Notes: generated by a model from the letters alone, not told the origin. Shown: positions 18,601 through 27,645, counted from the first letter of the stretch. The stretch: 64,000 nt of DNA from Gammaproteobacteria bacterium (GCA_016744995.1 JADGDG010000003.1:186001-250000); one strand, 5' to 3'. Numbers and translations are program-made.

Positions 18601-19142
18601 GGCAAATCCATGAAATTGGTTTTACGCTGTATACTGATTTGCTGGAACGTGCGGTTAAATCATTAAAAGAAGGCAAAGATCCAGACTCAGAAACCTCTGC
18701 ACATCATGGCACTGAAATTGATATGCATATTCCAGCTTTGATACCCGATGATTATTTACCAGACATTCACACACGTCTGGTTATGTACAAACGTATTGCC
18801 AATGCCCGGGACGATGTCGCTTTAAAAGATATTCAGGTAGAGATGATTGACCGTTTTGGTTTACTCACGGATCAAATTAAGAATTTATTTGCGGTCACGT
18901 CATTAAAGATTAAAGCGACGCCACTGGACATTCTGAGTATAGACTATAGTGAATCAGGTGGTCGAATTACCTTCAGCGAACAACCCAACATTGATCAAAT
19001 GAAGATTATTAATCTCATACAGACTAAATCAGTTCTCTATAAACTTGATGGTAATAATAAGCTGAAGTTATTAAAAATGGAAAGTGATATAGCAAAACAA
19101 TTTCAGTATCTTAATGGCTTGTTAGAGCATCTGGCTGGTTGA
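15672..19142 (+). CDS. mfd: Transcription-repair coupling factor
   Basis: A 1156-residue DNA translocase that removes RNA polymerase stalled at lesions and recruits UvrA. Domain order is complete: UvrB-like N-terminal module (~1-340), RNA-polymerase-interacting domain (~490-560, with GVGRYLGLETI), RecG-like helicase core with Walker A GDVGFGKTEVA, DEEH box (VIIDEEHRFG), TATPIPRTL and the RGRVGRS motif, then the C-terminal TRCF domain. Length is typical for the family. The stop is followed by a strong terminator shared with the convergent rhodanese gene. Confidence 0.97.
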   Translation: MDKLYSPLNPQFVNKPGMKSHWGKLYGSALTLAISNLAQQSEQFITLIASDMPSAQKIKYELSFFLKESGLEILTLPDWETLAYDQFSPHQDIISERLATLYHLPGLKKGILIVPLSTLMHRLMPLDYINSNTLLLKVGMILDISKFRRELEKSGYRCVANVYEHGEFAVRGSIVDLYPMGSTLPFRLDLFDDEIDSIKTFDVETQRSINTINTIDMMPAREFPLDKQSIELFREQYRRILGGELTESVIYNEVGQGISPAGIEYYLPLFFEQTTTLFDFLPKQSIIVNFSDLEDITTQFICDTEQRYEQYRHNISRPVLAPQALFLKTDELFSHLKQYPRVICQSFEFQKKAGVFNFSSENPPPLTIATQSATQINTALDKLSQYIQSAKERNQRILFCAETAGRRETLLELFKPYKIYPKNFNFWTEFQHSDKAMGICIAPLDEGLQLSDIIIISESQLYGQQVMQRRRRKNKSQDNDAIINTLAELKVGAPVVHEDNGVGRYLGLETITLGDETTEFLALEYAGGDKLYVPVASLHLISRYTGSNPDTAPLHKLGSGQWEKAKRKAREKIRDVAAELLEIYAQREAQQGFIYRYEEQQYQAFASEFPFEETPDQQTAIENVIEDMSGPKPMDRLVCGDVGFGKTEVAMRAAFLAVQGGKQVAILVPTTLLSQQHAENFQSRFAEWPIKIAGLSRFQTKKEQTLILKGVADGTIDIVIGTHKLLQDSIKYKRLGMVIIDEEHRFGVRQKDRFKKLRSKVDILTLTATPIPRTLNMSLAGIRDFSIIATPPARRLSIKTFVQRWSDETIKEACQREIMRGGQIFVLHNNVQSIAKKARELSDLIPEAKVDLAHGQMPEKDLERIMSDFYHQRFNILVCTTIIETGIDIPTANTIVIERADRFGLAQLYQLRGRVGRSHHKAYAYLTIPEKKTMTADAVKRLEAIEAIEDLGAGFTLATHDLEIRGSGELLGEDQSGQIHEIGFTLYTDLLERAVKSLKEGKDPDSETSAHHGTEIDMHIPALIPDDYLPDIHTRLVMYKRIANARDDVALKDIQVEMIDRFGLLTDQIKNLFAVTSLKIKATPLDILSIDYSESGGRITFSEQPNIDQMKIINLIQTKSVLYKLDGNNKLKLLKMESDIAKQFQYLNGLLEHLAG

Positions 19143-19156
19143 ACCAGAGGACATAA

Positions 19157-19192
19157 AAAACATGGGGAGCACCAGGCCCATGTTCTTTATTT
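19157..19192. terminator. Bidirectional terminator between mfd and the rhodanese gene
   Basis: AACATGGG (19159-19166) pairs with CCCATGTT (19177-19184). On the + strand a T-rich tail (CTTTATTTCT) follows; on the - strand a run of six Ts follows. Good intrinsic terminator in both directions. Confidence 0.8.
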
Positions 19193-20038
19193 CTGTTCTT
19201 CACGCAACATTTTATAATAGGCACCAGCCCCACCCTCCATGAAAAAGTAATTCTCCAGTCCCATAGATTCAAGTGTATACTGCAACCATCTGATCTGCTT
19301 CCCTTTCTGATCATAAAAATACAACGTTGAGTCATTATCGATTGCTTTTTGAACAATTCGTCTTAGTTTTTTTGTATTATCCAGCCCGACGTTTTTATCC
19401 CTAAACATGAAAATGCCACTACCCCCACGGCGTTGCTCACGATCTCTGATATCATAAATCAGAGAACTATCATCTGCCAGTGAATTATTTTCAAAATCCT
19501 TAGGGGCTAATAAATGAGATTTAAAGTCAGCTTTTGGAATAATACTTTCTTTATCAATAGGAGACTCACCTAACAAAACCGCTTGGTCGGGATGTGCAAG
19601 AGCCCACTCAAAGACACCTGCATCATAGGAGATACAATTTTTTACATTATAATTAAGTGCTTTAATACCTGCTTTATAGGATTTATAACAGGTTCTGCCA
19701 TTACAGTAAAAAACAATTTCTTTGGGTGAACTATCACGTAACTCTTTTAATTTATCAGGAAATGATTTTTTTGAAACAGGAATATTAATAGCATTTAATA
19801 TTTTTAGTGTTTTAAACTCATACTCCGAGCGAACATCCACAATGATAACTTTATCATTAACAATTTTTTCATAGAATGCTTCAATACTTATGGTTTTAAC
19901 AATTGGGAATACTTTACGACCGGGGAAATCTTCATCAGCAAATGAAGAAGCACTGATAAAAAAGCACATAAGAAAAATTGAATACATTCTGGAAAATGAA
20001 TTAACGCTAAAAAATATCTGATAAAGAACGCTTTGCAT
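19187..20038 (-). CDS. Exported tandem rhodanese-domain protein
   Basis: A 283-residue precursor with a signal peptide (~1-34). The first rhodanese domain (~48-150) has VDVRSEYEF and an active-site loop YCNGRTCYKS with C112 and a second Cys, C117. The second domain (~190-280) has IYDIRDREQRRGG, but its loop YDQKGKQIR lacks the Cys, so it is probably structural. Rhodaneses carry sulfane sulfur, and export to the periplasm fits the sulfur-oxidation genes elsewhere in the window. AAGGAT sits eight bases before the chosen ATG. Confidence 0.85.
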   Translation of the reverse strand: MQSVLYQIFFSVNSFSRMYSIFLMCFFISASSFADEDFPGRKVFPIVKTISIEAFYEKIVNDKVIIVDVRSEYEFKTLKILNAINIPVSKKSFPDKLKELRDSSPKEIVFYCNGRTCYKSYKAGIKALNYNVKNCISYDAGVFEWALAHPDQAVLLGESPIDKESIIPKADFKSHLLAPKDFENNSLADDSSLIYDIRDREQRRGGSGIFMFRDKNVGLDNTKKLRRIVQKAIDNDSTLYFYDQKGKQIRWLQYTLESMGLENYFFMEGGAGAYYKMLREEQK

Positions 20039-20126
20039 TATCGTAAATCCTTAAATATTATTTTCTTTCATATTTGTATCAAGAAGTATAACGAGCAATT
20101 AAATTAAATCAATCTCTTTTGCTCAT

Positions 20127-21299
20127 TCAGTTTTTAGAATCTGAATTGGTGCACAAAAATAAACGGTAATTTTTGTTCTTTTTCCACCAGCGCTTTAATA
20201 ATTTTTTTGTCAACAATAACTTTCTCCCTGACGGGGATATGAATTCAACCTGCAAAATTTTACCTGAATTAAGTTCATCCATTATTGGGATAAGATAATT
20301 GCTTTCAAATTGTTCCAGAAGACCAACCCAGGAAAATACATCTTTACTTCGAATTGCTTGAATAAAAGACTCAATAGTAATAATGATGGGGGAAGCTATT
20401 TCATCTGCATAAAATATTTCCGAAAAGTGTTCAGGTACAGAGAATTTTTTTCCACACTGAAGATGAGATAGATTTTGTGCTAAAGGATGATCCGAGTATA
20501 GCAGCACTGCATTATCAGTTAAGGAGTTTAACTCATCAACTGCTTCTCCAGCTCCCCAAAACCATAAGCTATTAACTGGGAGCTTCTTTGCCTCAGTCCT
20601 TTTTTTATTTACCTCACTCTGATGCAAAATCATTTGCATCTCATTAAACAGACTCATCCAGTGATTGCTATCTATCCCCTTAGTTGATTTATCGTTGTTA
20701 AATAAGAATGATTTAATTGATTGTCCTAAGGCATTTTCCGGCGGGACTGATTGAATATTTATCGGCTTATCAGAAATAATATACCAACGATCAGGCGATA
20801 TGCTTTTTAAAGTCCAGAAACTTTCTTCCTCATAGCTGTCAAAAAAATGATTAATTTCATCAACAAGTAAATTTGCCTCATCAATACTAATATCCAGAGA
20901 GCCCGTTTGTGCTAAAACAAGCTGATCCCGGTCAGCCATTAAAAAGCTGGGATCGGCACGCATAATCCACTTTTCTTTAAACAATTCCGGATCAGATAAA
21001 TTATTGACATCAAGCTGATAGGATAAGCTGGCTATGGAGGATTGAGAACTATGGTATGTAGAATGATATGTAGAAGCTTTATCATTGCCCATTTCTTTTA
21101 ACAGGCAATGATAAAAATTATCCTGGCGCGCATCAAAGGTTTCAGGCGTTAAAAGCTCGCCACGGGACAACATTTTGGAGAAAACAGCTAACTCTGGTAA
21201 TTCTTTAGCTGGTAATTGATCAAGATAAGGAACCGGGTCAAGAAGACCCGGAATAATAAAGCGAATGGATTTTGACGTTTGCTTAAGCTTAGTCCGCAT
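20127..21299 (-). CDS. RpfE-type / COG4255-like conserved protein
   Basis: A ~390-residue protein beginning with IPGLLDPVPYLDQLP and LAVFSKMLSRGE, then a central WIMRADPSFLMADRDQLVL and WYIISDKPINIQS. The order of motifs (IPGLL, aspartate-rich R-x-DP, LWFWGAGE) recalls proteins labelled RpfE-type regulatory proteins or phosphoglycerate-mutase-like. ATG 21299 lies within the last codons of hom, 11 bases overlapping; a TTG one codon earlier is possible. Co-transcribed with hom. Biochemical function unknown to me. Confidence 0.7.
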   Translation of the reverse strand: MRTKLKQTSKSIRFIIPGLLDPVPYLDQLPAKELPELAVFSKMLSRGELLTPETFDARQDNFYHCLLKEMGNDKASTYHSTYHSSQSSIASLSYQLDVNNLSDPELFKEKWIMRADPSFLMADRDQLVLAQTGSLDISIDEANLLVDEINHFFDSYEEESFWTLKSISPDRWYIISDKPINIQSVPPENALGQSIKSFLFNNDKSTKGIDSNHWMSLFNEMQMILHQSEVNKKRTEAKKLPVNSLWFWGAGEAVDELNSLTDNAVLLYSDHPLAQNLSHLQCGKKFSVPEHFSEIFYADEIASPIIITIESFIQAIRSKDVFSWVGLLEQFESNYLIPIMDELNSGKILQVEFISPSGRKLLLTKKLLKRWWKKNKNYRLFLCTNSDSKN

Positions 21300-22632
21300 C
21301 AAGATGTTCTAAACGGATACGAACCACATCATTATTGATCGCATCCAGAGTATTGATTTTCGCCAGTGCTTCATCCATATTTTTTTCAATCGTCGTATGG
21401 GTCACAATGATAATGGTTGCACTGTCTGTATTCGAACCAGCTAAATCAGCCACAGGTTCTTTTTGCAGCATGGAATCAATACTAATGCCGCTATCCGCTA
21501 AAATACGGGTAATATTGGCCATAACACCCGTCTGATCGGAAGCTGAAATACGCAGATAATAAGCGGTCTCCACTTCACTGATGGGTAAAATAGGAAAATC
21601 TGATAAAGATTCAGGCTGGAATGCCAGATGAGGTACCCGGTTTTCAGGATCAGATGTTAAAACACGCACCACATCCACAATATCACCAACCACTGCTGAA
21701 GCTGTCGGTTCAGCACCAGCACCAGCACCATAATACAGGGTAGGACCCACAGCATCACCCTTGACAAGTACAGCATTCATCACACCATCAACATTTGCAA
21801 TTAAGCGGCGTTTTGGGATCAAGGTTGGATGAACTCGTAATTCAACCCCTTGTTCAGTACGACGTGACAGGCCCAAATGTTTAATAGTGAAACCCAGTTC
21901 ACTGGCATAATCAACATCTTCACCAGTGATCTTACTGATACCTTCGGTATAGACTTTTTTAAACTGTAAAGGAATACCGAAAGCAATTGAAGCTAATATC
22001 GTCAATTTATGAGCTGCATCAATTCCTTCAACATCAAAAGTCGGATCAGCTTCTGCATAACCCAATCTTTGTGCTTCAGCGAGAACTGAATCAAAATCAC
22101 GCTGTTTATCACGCATTTCGGTCAGGATAAAATTACCCGTACCATTGATAATACCCGCCAGCCACTCAATCTGGTTTCCTGCAAGACCTTCACGGATAGC
22201 TTTGATGATTGGAATACCACCCGCCACAGCCGCTTCAAAAGCAACCATAACGCCCTTCTTCTGGGCGGCAGAAAAGATTTCATTACCATGCTTGGCAATT
22301 AAAGCTTTATTGGCTGTGACAACATGTTTACCATTGGCGATAGCTTTAAGAACCAGCTCTCGAGCCAGTGTATCACCGCCAATTAATTCAACAACAATAG
22401 AAACTTCAGGATCAGTCACAACATTAATAGGATCTTCAGTTAATTGAATCCCATCCGTTTGACAGATACGGGGCTTATTGATGTCACGTGCTGATGCATG
22501 ACTGACAATAATATCTCGCCCGGCACGGCGTGAGATTTCTTCTGCATTGCGTCGCAGAACATTAACCGTGCCACCACCAACAGTGCCAAGGCCCAATAAA
22601 CCTATTTTAACTGGTTCCAAAAGATTCTCCAT
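21289..22632 (-). CDS. hom: Homoserine dehydrogenase with ACT domain
   Basis: A 447-residue monofunctional enzyme that reduces aspartate semialdehyde to homoserine with NAD(P)H, feeding both thrC and metA in this window. The Rossmann motif GLGTVGGGT is near the N-terminus, followed by VTANKALIAKHG and the catalytic-domain GIINGTGNFILTEM and AEADPTFDVEGIDAAHK. The C-terminal ~85 residues form an ACT domain (YYLRISASDQTGVMANI), consistent with threonine feedback. It lies 74 bases downstream of alaC and overlaps the next gene. Confidence 0.96.
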   Translation of the reverse strand: MENLLEPVKIGLLGLGTVGGGTVNVLRRNAEEISRRAGRDIIVSHASARDINKPRICQTDGIQLTEDPINVVTDPEVSIVVELIGGDTLARELVLKAIANGKHVVTANKALIAKHGNEIFSAAQKKGVMVAFEAAVAGGIPIIKAIREGLAGNQIEWLAGIINGTGNFILTEMRDKQRDFDSVLAEAQRLGYAEADPTFDVEGIDAAHKLTILASIAFGIPLQFKKVYTEGISKITGEDVDYASELGFTIKHLGLSRRTEQGVELRVHPTLIPKRRLIANVDGVMNAVLVKGDAVGPTLYYGAGAGAEPTASAVVGDIVDVVRVLTSDPENRVPHLAFQPESLSDFPILPISEVETAYYLRISASDQTGVMANITRILADSGISIDSMLQKEPVADLAGSNTDSATIIIVTHTTIEKNMDEALAKINTLDAINNDVVRIRLEHLDAD

Positions 22633-22706
22633 TTGTTATTTACAATATTTTGCGCGGTATTATAGCAAAACTTAAGATATTAATAAGAAAATCTTTTGCT
22701 TAATAC

Positions 22707-23912
22707 CTAAGAGCCTTCCTTAAAGGCACCCACACCGTCTTTTTTGAACATTTCACGCAAACAGCGCATAGCCTGACGAGTTCGGTGTTCATTTTCAATT
22801 AAGCTGAAACGCACATGATCATCACCGTATTCACCGAATCCAATCCCCGGAGAAACGGCCACTTTTGCTTCATTGAGTAATTTTTTAGAAAACTCTAAAG
22901 AGCCCATAGCTTTATATTCTTCTGGAATAGGAGCCCAGACAAACATGGTCGCTTTAGGTATTTCTACTTTCCAGCCAATAGATTCCAGGCCCGCACACAA
23001 AACATCTCGACGTGCCTGATACATATTACGAATATCTTGAACACACTCCTGAGGACCATCCAGGGCCTGAATAGCCGCTACCTGAATCGGTGTAAACATA
23101 CCGTAGTCCAGATAAGATTTCATGCGTGTCAGTGCAGCAACCAGTGTCGGATTGCCACACATAAATCCCACTCGCCAACCCGGCATATTGTAGGTTTTAG
23201 ACAGAGAGTAGAACTCAACAGCAATCTCTTTTGCACCCGGCACTTGCAAAATAGAAGGTGACTTGTAACCATCAAAAACAATTTCCGCATAGGCAATATC
23301 ATGAACTACCCAGATTTTGTGTTCACGGGCAATTTTGACAACTTTTTCAAAAAATTCCAGTTCAACACATTGTGTCGTTGGATTGCCGGGAAAATTAAGC
23401 ACCAGCATTTTTGGTTTTGGCCAGGAATCTTTAATGGCTTTTTCCAGTTCTGCAAAAAAATCCACATCTGGGGTCATTGGCACATGGCGAATATCCGCCC
23501 CGGCAATGACAAAGCCATAAGGATGAATCGGGTAAGAAGGGTTAGGCACCAATACAGCATCACCAGGACCTACGGTCGCCAGTGCCAGATGAGCCAGCCC
23601 TTCCTTGGAACCAATAGTAACAATGGCTTCTGATTCAGGATCCAAATCAACATCATAACTACGTTTATACCAGTTACAGATGGCTTTACGCAATCGGGGA
23701 ACACCACGAGACATAGAATACCGGTGTGTATCATTTCTCTGTGTGGCTTCCACCATTTTTTCAACAATATGTTTCGGCGTAGGCTGATCGGGATTGCCCA
23801 TACCAAAATCAATAATATCTTCCCCACGGGCTCGCGCTTTGGCTTTCAATTCATTAACAATATTGAAAACATAGGGTGGTAAACGTTTAATCCGCTGAAA
23901 GTCGTCGTTCAA
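22707..23912 (-). CDS. alaC: Alanine/aspartate-type aminotransferase (AlaC family)
   Basis: A 401-residue class I PLP aminotransferase. It has the [10 protein letters not shown] start, [24 protein letters not shown] and the PLP lysine in [15 protein letters not shown]. The alaC-hom order on one strand is common in Gammaproteobacteria. AlaC-type enzymes transfer the amino group between alanine and 2-oxoglutarate; exact substrate preference here is inferred. First gene of the alaC-hom-RpfE-type unit; no strong promoter recognised upstream. Confidence 0.88.
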   Translation of the reverse strand: MNDDFQRIKRLPPYVFNIVNELKAKARARGEDIIDFGMGNPDQPTPKHIVEKMVEATQRNDTHRYSMSRGVPRLRKAICNWYKRSYDVDLDPESEAIVTIGSKEGLAHLALATVGPGDAVLVPNPSYPIHPYGFVIAGADIRHVPMTPDVDFFAELEKAIKDSWPKPKMLVLNFPGNPTTQCVELEFFEKVVKIAREHKIWVVHDIAYAEIVFDGYKSPSILQVPGAKEIAVEFYSLSKTYNMPGWRVGFMCGNPTLVAALTRMKSYLDYGMFTPIQVAAIQALDGPQECVQDIRNMYQARRDVLCAGLESIGWKVEIPKATMFVWAPIPEEYKAMGSLEFSKKLLNEAKVAVSPGIGFGEYGDDHVRFSLIENEHRTRQAMRCLREMFKKDGVGAFKEGS

Positions 23913-24182
23913 GAAAATCGCCTCATCAATGCCTGAAAATATGCCACTTAAGTAAATAACTGGTACTTATATTAAAACGTACCAAAATACTTACCCTGAG
24001 TGTTCCTGTCAATCTCTAATAGCACTTTTCTCTACTTTTTTTTAGTTTTTTGCTCTAAGTGCTTTAATTTGGAGATTCGAAGCTGTATATTGCTCGAAAA
24101 TAACTTAAAATCTGAAAATTATAAAAAAATACATTTTTAAATGAATTACAGGTTTACGACCTAAGCAGTAGTTCGCTGATTG

Positions 24183-24491
24183 TTCGAAAATCAAGAGAAA
24201 AAGAAGGGGGGCGTTCGGACGAAATGCTGAGCCTGTCGATTGCACCCGACACTGGTTCGTCTAACTGGGGACGCTTCAAGTACGTCCATGTAACGCTTGC
24301 TGTCGCCGTCCATGGCTCCAAACACCCCAGTTAGACGAACCAGTGTCGCGTACACTCTTCTACCTCAGTTGTCCTCACTGGTGTTGTCCAAAAGCAAGAG
24401 CAAAAGAAAAGTCAAAAGCATTGGGGCCCATTTGCTTGAGCTATTGTGCTGTTACTTCCCCCTTTTTCAAAGGGGGACTGAGGGGGTTAGC
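24183..24491 (-). repeat. Dispersed element, copy B (inverted)
   Basis: Reverse-complement counterpart of 571-853, matching from the C5/G5 mini-hairpin (24457-24475) through the arms and core to the GATTTTC end. Homology extends far beyond the hairpin, so the two are copies of one ~290-base element. Confidence 0.82.
24247..24348 (-). repeat. Hairpin of copy B: perfect 24-bp arms around the 54-nt core
   Basis: Left arm 24247-24270 and right arm 24325-24348 are perfectly complementary over 24 bases (outer end CGACACTGG, inner end CTGGGG). The loop 24271-24324 is the reverse complement of the copy A core, with only a few differences. Perfect pairing suggests recent movement, gene-conversion-like upkeep, or selection on the structure. 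Confidence 0.88.
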
Positions 24492-24735
24492 TGTTGCTCT
24501 GGCTTTTTCTTTGCTTTTGATTTTGGACACTCCCTCCCAGAGAGAATAAATGCCTTAAGAGACTGTGAGGGCAGTTAATGCAACAAACTGGGGTGTTTGG
24601 AGCCATGGATGGCGACAGCAAGCGTTACATGGACGTACTTGCAGCGTCCCCAGATTGTTGCATTAGCTGCCCTTGCAGTCGTTTTATACGCATTTATTTG
24701 AACGCCACCACTTCTTTTTCTCTTGATTTTCAAAT
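24492..24735 (+). repeat. Dispersed element, copy C (different arms)
   Basis: It lies immediately after copy B in the opposite orientation. It shares TTTTTCTTTGCTTTTG, the 54-nt core and the CTTGATTTTCAAA end with copy A, but the arms are replaced (see hairpin entry). Confidence 0.75.
24561..24680 (+). repeat. Hairpin of copy C: 33-nt arms of new sequence around the same core
   Basis: Left arm 24561-24593 and right arm 24648-24680 pair at 29 of 33 positions by Watson-Crick; three of the four exceptions would be G-U pairs in RNA. Apart from the inner CTGGGG/CCCCAG, the arms (AATGCAACAA and so on) do not resemble those of copies A and B. The 54-nt core 24594-24647 is nearly identical to theirs. 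Confidence 0.85.
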
Positions 24736-24811
24736 TACTGCTATGGTCGTAAAATGTACCTACATAAAAAATCTTTAAGTCAGATCTAACAATCGAAAGA
24801 GAACAACCATT

Positions 24812-25225
24812 ATGCTCCAGCTTGAAAACATAGAAAATGCTTATTCATTTCATTCTTATGATGATCATAGTGCAAAATTAATTAAACCAGATAGTAACAC
24901 CCACTCTCATTCCCTTAAAGACAATCAGTTGCTTGAAATCACATCAACAACCCTGATTTATAAAGAACTCATTATGACTAAGGATCTCCCTTCCTCATTT
25001 GATGAATTTGATGAAAACTGTGTCAAAGAACTTCTCAAGCAGGATGCTGATATTTTTTTAATTGGTACGGGTCAAAACTCCAGATTTCCAGACAAATCCG
25101 TATTGCAATATATTGCAAAAAACAAACTGTCCATGGATTTTATGAACACAGGAGCAGCATCACGCACCTTTAATATATTAGCCAGCGAATCAAGAAAAGT
25201 AGCTGCACTCATCTTTTTTAAATAA
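24812..25225 (+). CDS. Mth938/NDUFAF3-like domain protein
   Basis: A 137-residue protein of the Mth938-like (DUF498, COG3737) family: ELIMTKDLPSSF, then ADIFLIGTGQNSRFPDKSVL and the MNTGAASRTFNILASESRKVAAL ending. Bacterial members have no settled function; the mitochondrial relative assists complex I assembly. The frame starts with an ATG preceded by a modest GAGA. It stands alone, followed by the cobalamin riboswitch region. Confidence 0.85.
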   Translation: MLQLENIENAYSFHSYDDHSAKLIKPDSNTHSHSLKDNQLLEITSTTLIYKELIMTKDLPSSFDEFDENCVKELLKQDADIFLIGTGQNSRFPDKSVLQYIAKNKLSMDFMNTGAASRTFNILASESRKVAALIFFK

Positions 25226-25279
25226 AAAGCGATTGTAGTGAGTAGCAATTGACAACTATATGATTAAACACTAGAATGG

Positions 25280-25560
25280 CCGAAAATTTTTATGGTGTTT
25301 GATTACTGTTCTATGCATGCATTTTACAGACAATGAAACTGGGAAATTGGTTAAATTCCAATGCTGCCCCCGCAACGGTAAATGATTGCACGAGAACTCT
25401 TTGCTAACACAGCCAGGAGCCATGTCACTGTATAGAAACTTATATGGGAAGGCCATTCTCTTAATGCATTGAATAAATGCATCTCATAAGAGCCATTTGC
25501 TCTTATTCTTCATAAGCCCGGAGACCTGCCGTAAGAATAAACTCTAGTATGCGGTGGGCG
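25280..25560 (+). promoter_or_regulatory. Cobalamin (B12) riboswitch upstream of btuB
   Basis: The conserved core reads GGGAAATTGGTTAAATTCC, then AATGCTGCCCCCGCAACGGT (25341-25379), the diagnostic cobalamin core. The B12 box AAGCCCGGAGACCTGCC is at 25514-25530, flanked by complementary TTATTCTT and AAGAATAA. A second AGCCAGGAGCC stretch (25411-25421) belongs to the variable arm between them. It should sense adenosyl- or methyl-cobalamin and repress the downstream btu genes. Exact ends are approximate; the expression platform between 25560 and the btuB ATG was not resolved. Confidence 0.93.
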
Positions 25561-25708
25561 TGCAATGGGTCAGGTTGCTAATTATACTCACCAATCTGAC
25601 CTTCGTATTCCTGTACTATTTCACAATATGTCATTACACATTTGTGTATAAGTCCCGCATTAAAATTAAACATTTAATACACACGGGGCGTGTGTTTCAG
25701 GGAAAATT

Positions 25709-27610
25709 ATGGCTTATCCAACACCTTTATCCTCAGCTGGTTCAGTAATACTAACTTCAGCTCTTTCTCTTTCTTTGTTTCCTATTACTACTCAAGCAGG
25801 ACAAAATGACAATATTCCTCAAATTGTCGTAACAGCCAACCGTACAGCAAAAACCGTTGATGAAACGGTTGTTCCAGTCAGTATTATCACGCGAGAAGAT
25901 ATTGAACGAACTCAAGCCACTTCCGTGTTAGAAGTATTGCGAATGACACCCAGCATCAGTTTTACTACCAGTGGTGGTTTCGGCAGTACCTCCAGCATCT
26001 CTTTACGCGGCACCAATACAAACCATATTTTATATCTCATTGACGGTGTGCCTCTGGGCTCAGCAACCAGTGGTTCGACATCTATTGAGTATTTACCAAT
26101 TTCTCAGGTTGAACGAATTGAAGTCGTCAGGGGCCCTCGCTCAAGCTTATATGGTTCTGATGCCATTGGTGGTGTCATCCAGATATTCACAACAAAATCT
26201 AGCCAAAAGAAAATGACTGCCAGCGTTGGATATGGCTCTGATAACACCCGGGAAGCAACCATCAGTTATGCTGATGGTAACAAAACCTCTCAATTCAGTG
26301 CTGGTGCATCTGTTTTTGACACCGATGGATATGACTTTTATGGTCGAGACAGCTCTGGTAATGCCAACACCCAGGACGAGGATGATGATGCTTATGAAAA
26401 TTACGCCTTATCTCTTAACGGCAGTCATTTGATCACCCCGGATTTAAAGCTCTCCGGCTTTTACTTACGCAGTCAGGGAAAATCTGACTTTGATGGTTAT
26501 ATTGATAAATCAACTCATACTGACTTCACTGAGCAGGTTGCCAGCGGTACGCTGGATTATTCTGTCACAGAAGACTGGAACAGTCTTATAACAATCAGCC
26601 GCAGTTATGATAAGCAGTATAATTATTTATACAAGCCGCCTGCAAAAGGTTTCTTTTTTGTTGATCCAAAAACAAAATTTAACACCCAGACAGATTTCGT
26701 CAACTGGCAAAATGATATTGTCGTGCGTGATTCAGATCTGCTTACTTTGGGGCTGGATTATAAAAATGATGAAGTGGACAGTTCAACAACATATGCTGAA
26801 GACAGTCGCTGGAACAAAGCCTTTTATTCTCAGTATCTTTACGATGGTGATGTCTTTGACACTCAACTCTCCTGGCGTTATGACGATAACGAAAATTTTG
26901 GCTCACATAATACCTGGAGCATAGGTACTGGGTTTTCACTGGATGAATATGTCCGCGTGACTGCATCTTACGGAACTGCATTTAAAGCCCCGACATTTAA
27001 TGATCTGTATTGGCCTGCTGACGCATTTTTTAAAGGTAATCCTGACCTTAAACCAGAAGAATCCAGAAGTTTTGACTTTGGAGTAGAAATAACAACAGGC
27101 CAAACACTTTGGACTGCTCATTATTTTGATACCAAAGTTGACAATTTAATCTCCTATGTCAATTCATTTCCGGCTATCAGTATGATGGAAAATGTCAATG
27201 AAGCAGCCATTGATGGCTTTGAATTAGGTGTCACCACAAACATCTATGGCTGGACAATTAATGCCAATGCTTCTTTTATTAATCCCATTGATGAAGAAAC
27301 AGGACTGATGTTAGCCCGAAGAAGTAAAAGAAATTTAAATATTTCCATGGATAAATCAAGCGGAGCATTCAGTTATGGTGCATCACTTATTGCAAGTTCA
27401 GAACGGTACAACAATTCGGGAGAAAGAGAAAAACTATCCGGTTTTGGTCTGATGAATCTTAGAACCGCCTGGCAACTGGACAAACACTGGACAGTCCGGG
27501 CAAAAATCGATAACCTGTTTGATAAAGAATACGTGTTAGCAAAACAGTCCGGTTTTGACTTTCGTCAACCCGATCGATTTGTCTTCACTTCAATTCATTA
27601 TGAAATGTAA
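25709..27610 (+). CDS. btuB: TonB-dependent cobalamin receptor
   Basis: A 633-residue outer-membrane receptor. Signal peptide ~1-30, TonB box near QIVVTA (~38-43), plug domain with SVLEVLRMTPSI, LYLIDGVPLG and the VERIEVVRGPRSSLYGSDAIGGVIQIFT signature region, then a 22-strand barrel ending in the aromatic FTSIHYEM. It imports cobalamin using TonB energy. AGGGA precedes the ATG. It sits directly under the B12 riboswitch and is followed by BtuCDF-type genes. Confidence 0.93.
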   Translation: MAYPTPLSSAGSVILTSALSLSLFPITTQAGQNDNIPQIVVTANRTAKTVDETVVPVSIITREDIERTQATSVLEVLRMTPSISFTTSGGFGSTSSISLRGTNTNHILYLIDGVPLGSATSGSTSIEYLPISQVERIEVVRGPRSSLYGSDAIGGVIQIFTTKSSQKKMTASVGYGSDNTREATISYADGNKTSQFSAGASVFDTDGYDFYGRDSSGNANTQDEDDDAYENYALSLNGSHLITPDLKLSGFYLRSQGKSDFDGYIDKSTHTDFTEQVASGTLDYSVTEDWNSLITISRSYDKQYNYLYKPPAKGFFFVDPKTKFNTQTDFVNWQNDIVVRDSDLLTLGLDYKNDEVDSSTTYAEDSRWNKAFYSQYLYDGDVFDTQLSWRYDDNENFGSHNTWSIGTGFSLDEYVRVTASYGTAFKAPTFNDLYWPADAFFKGNPDLKPEESRSFDFGVEITTGQTLWTAHYFDTKVDNLISYVNSFPAISMMENVNEAAIDGFELGVTTNIYGWTINANASFINPIDEETGLMLARRSKRNLNISMDKSSGAFSYGASLIASSERYNNSGEREKLSGFGLMNLRTAWQLDKHWTVRAKIDNLFDKEYVLAKQSGFDFRQPDRFVFTSIHYEM

Positions 27611-27645
27611 CTTCATTCTAGTAGCCAATATTATAAAGTGACTGC

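Larger units (their letters stand above)
23913..24811. other. 900-base intergenic region dominated by palindromic repeats
   Basis: No gene is supported. 24183-24491 and 24492-24735 are two copies of a dispersed element in opposite orientation, described separately. 23913-24180 is AT-rich with nothing else recognised. The last 75 bases precede the Mth938-like gene and may carry its promoter. Confidence 0.7.

Noticed and set aside
24258..24337. GTCTAAC ... GTTAGAC in the arms resembles integron attC core sites (RYYYAAC/GTTRRRY)
   Set aside because: The palindrome extends beyond these boxes without the asymmetric bulges of attC. Copy C lacks them, copy A has one box mutated, and no cassettes or integrase are present.
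24297..24578. 93-residue frame in the repeat cluster
   Set aside because: It is composed entirely of copy B sequence, including the mini-hairpin, and has no family features.
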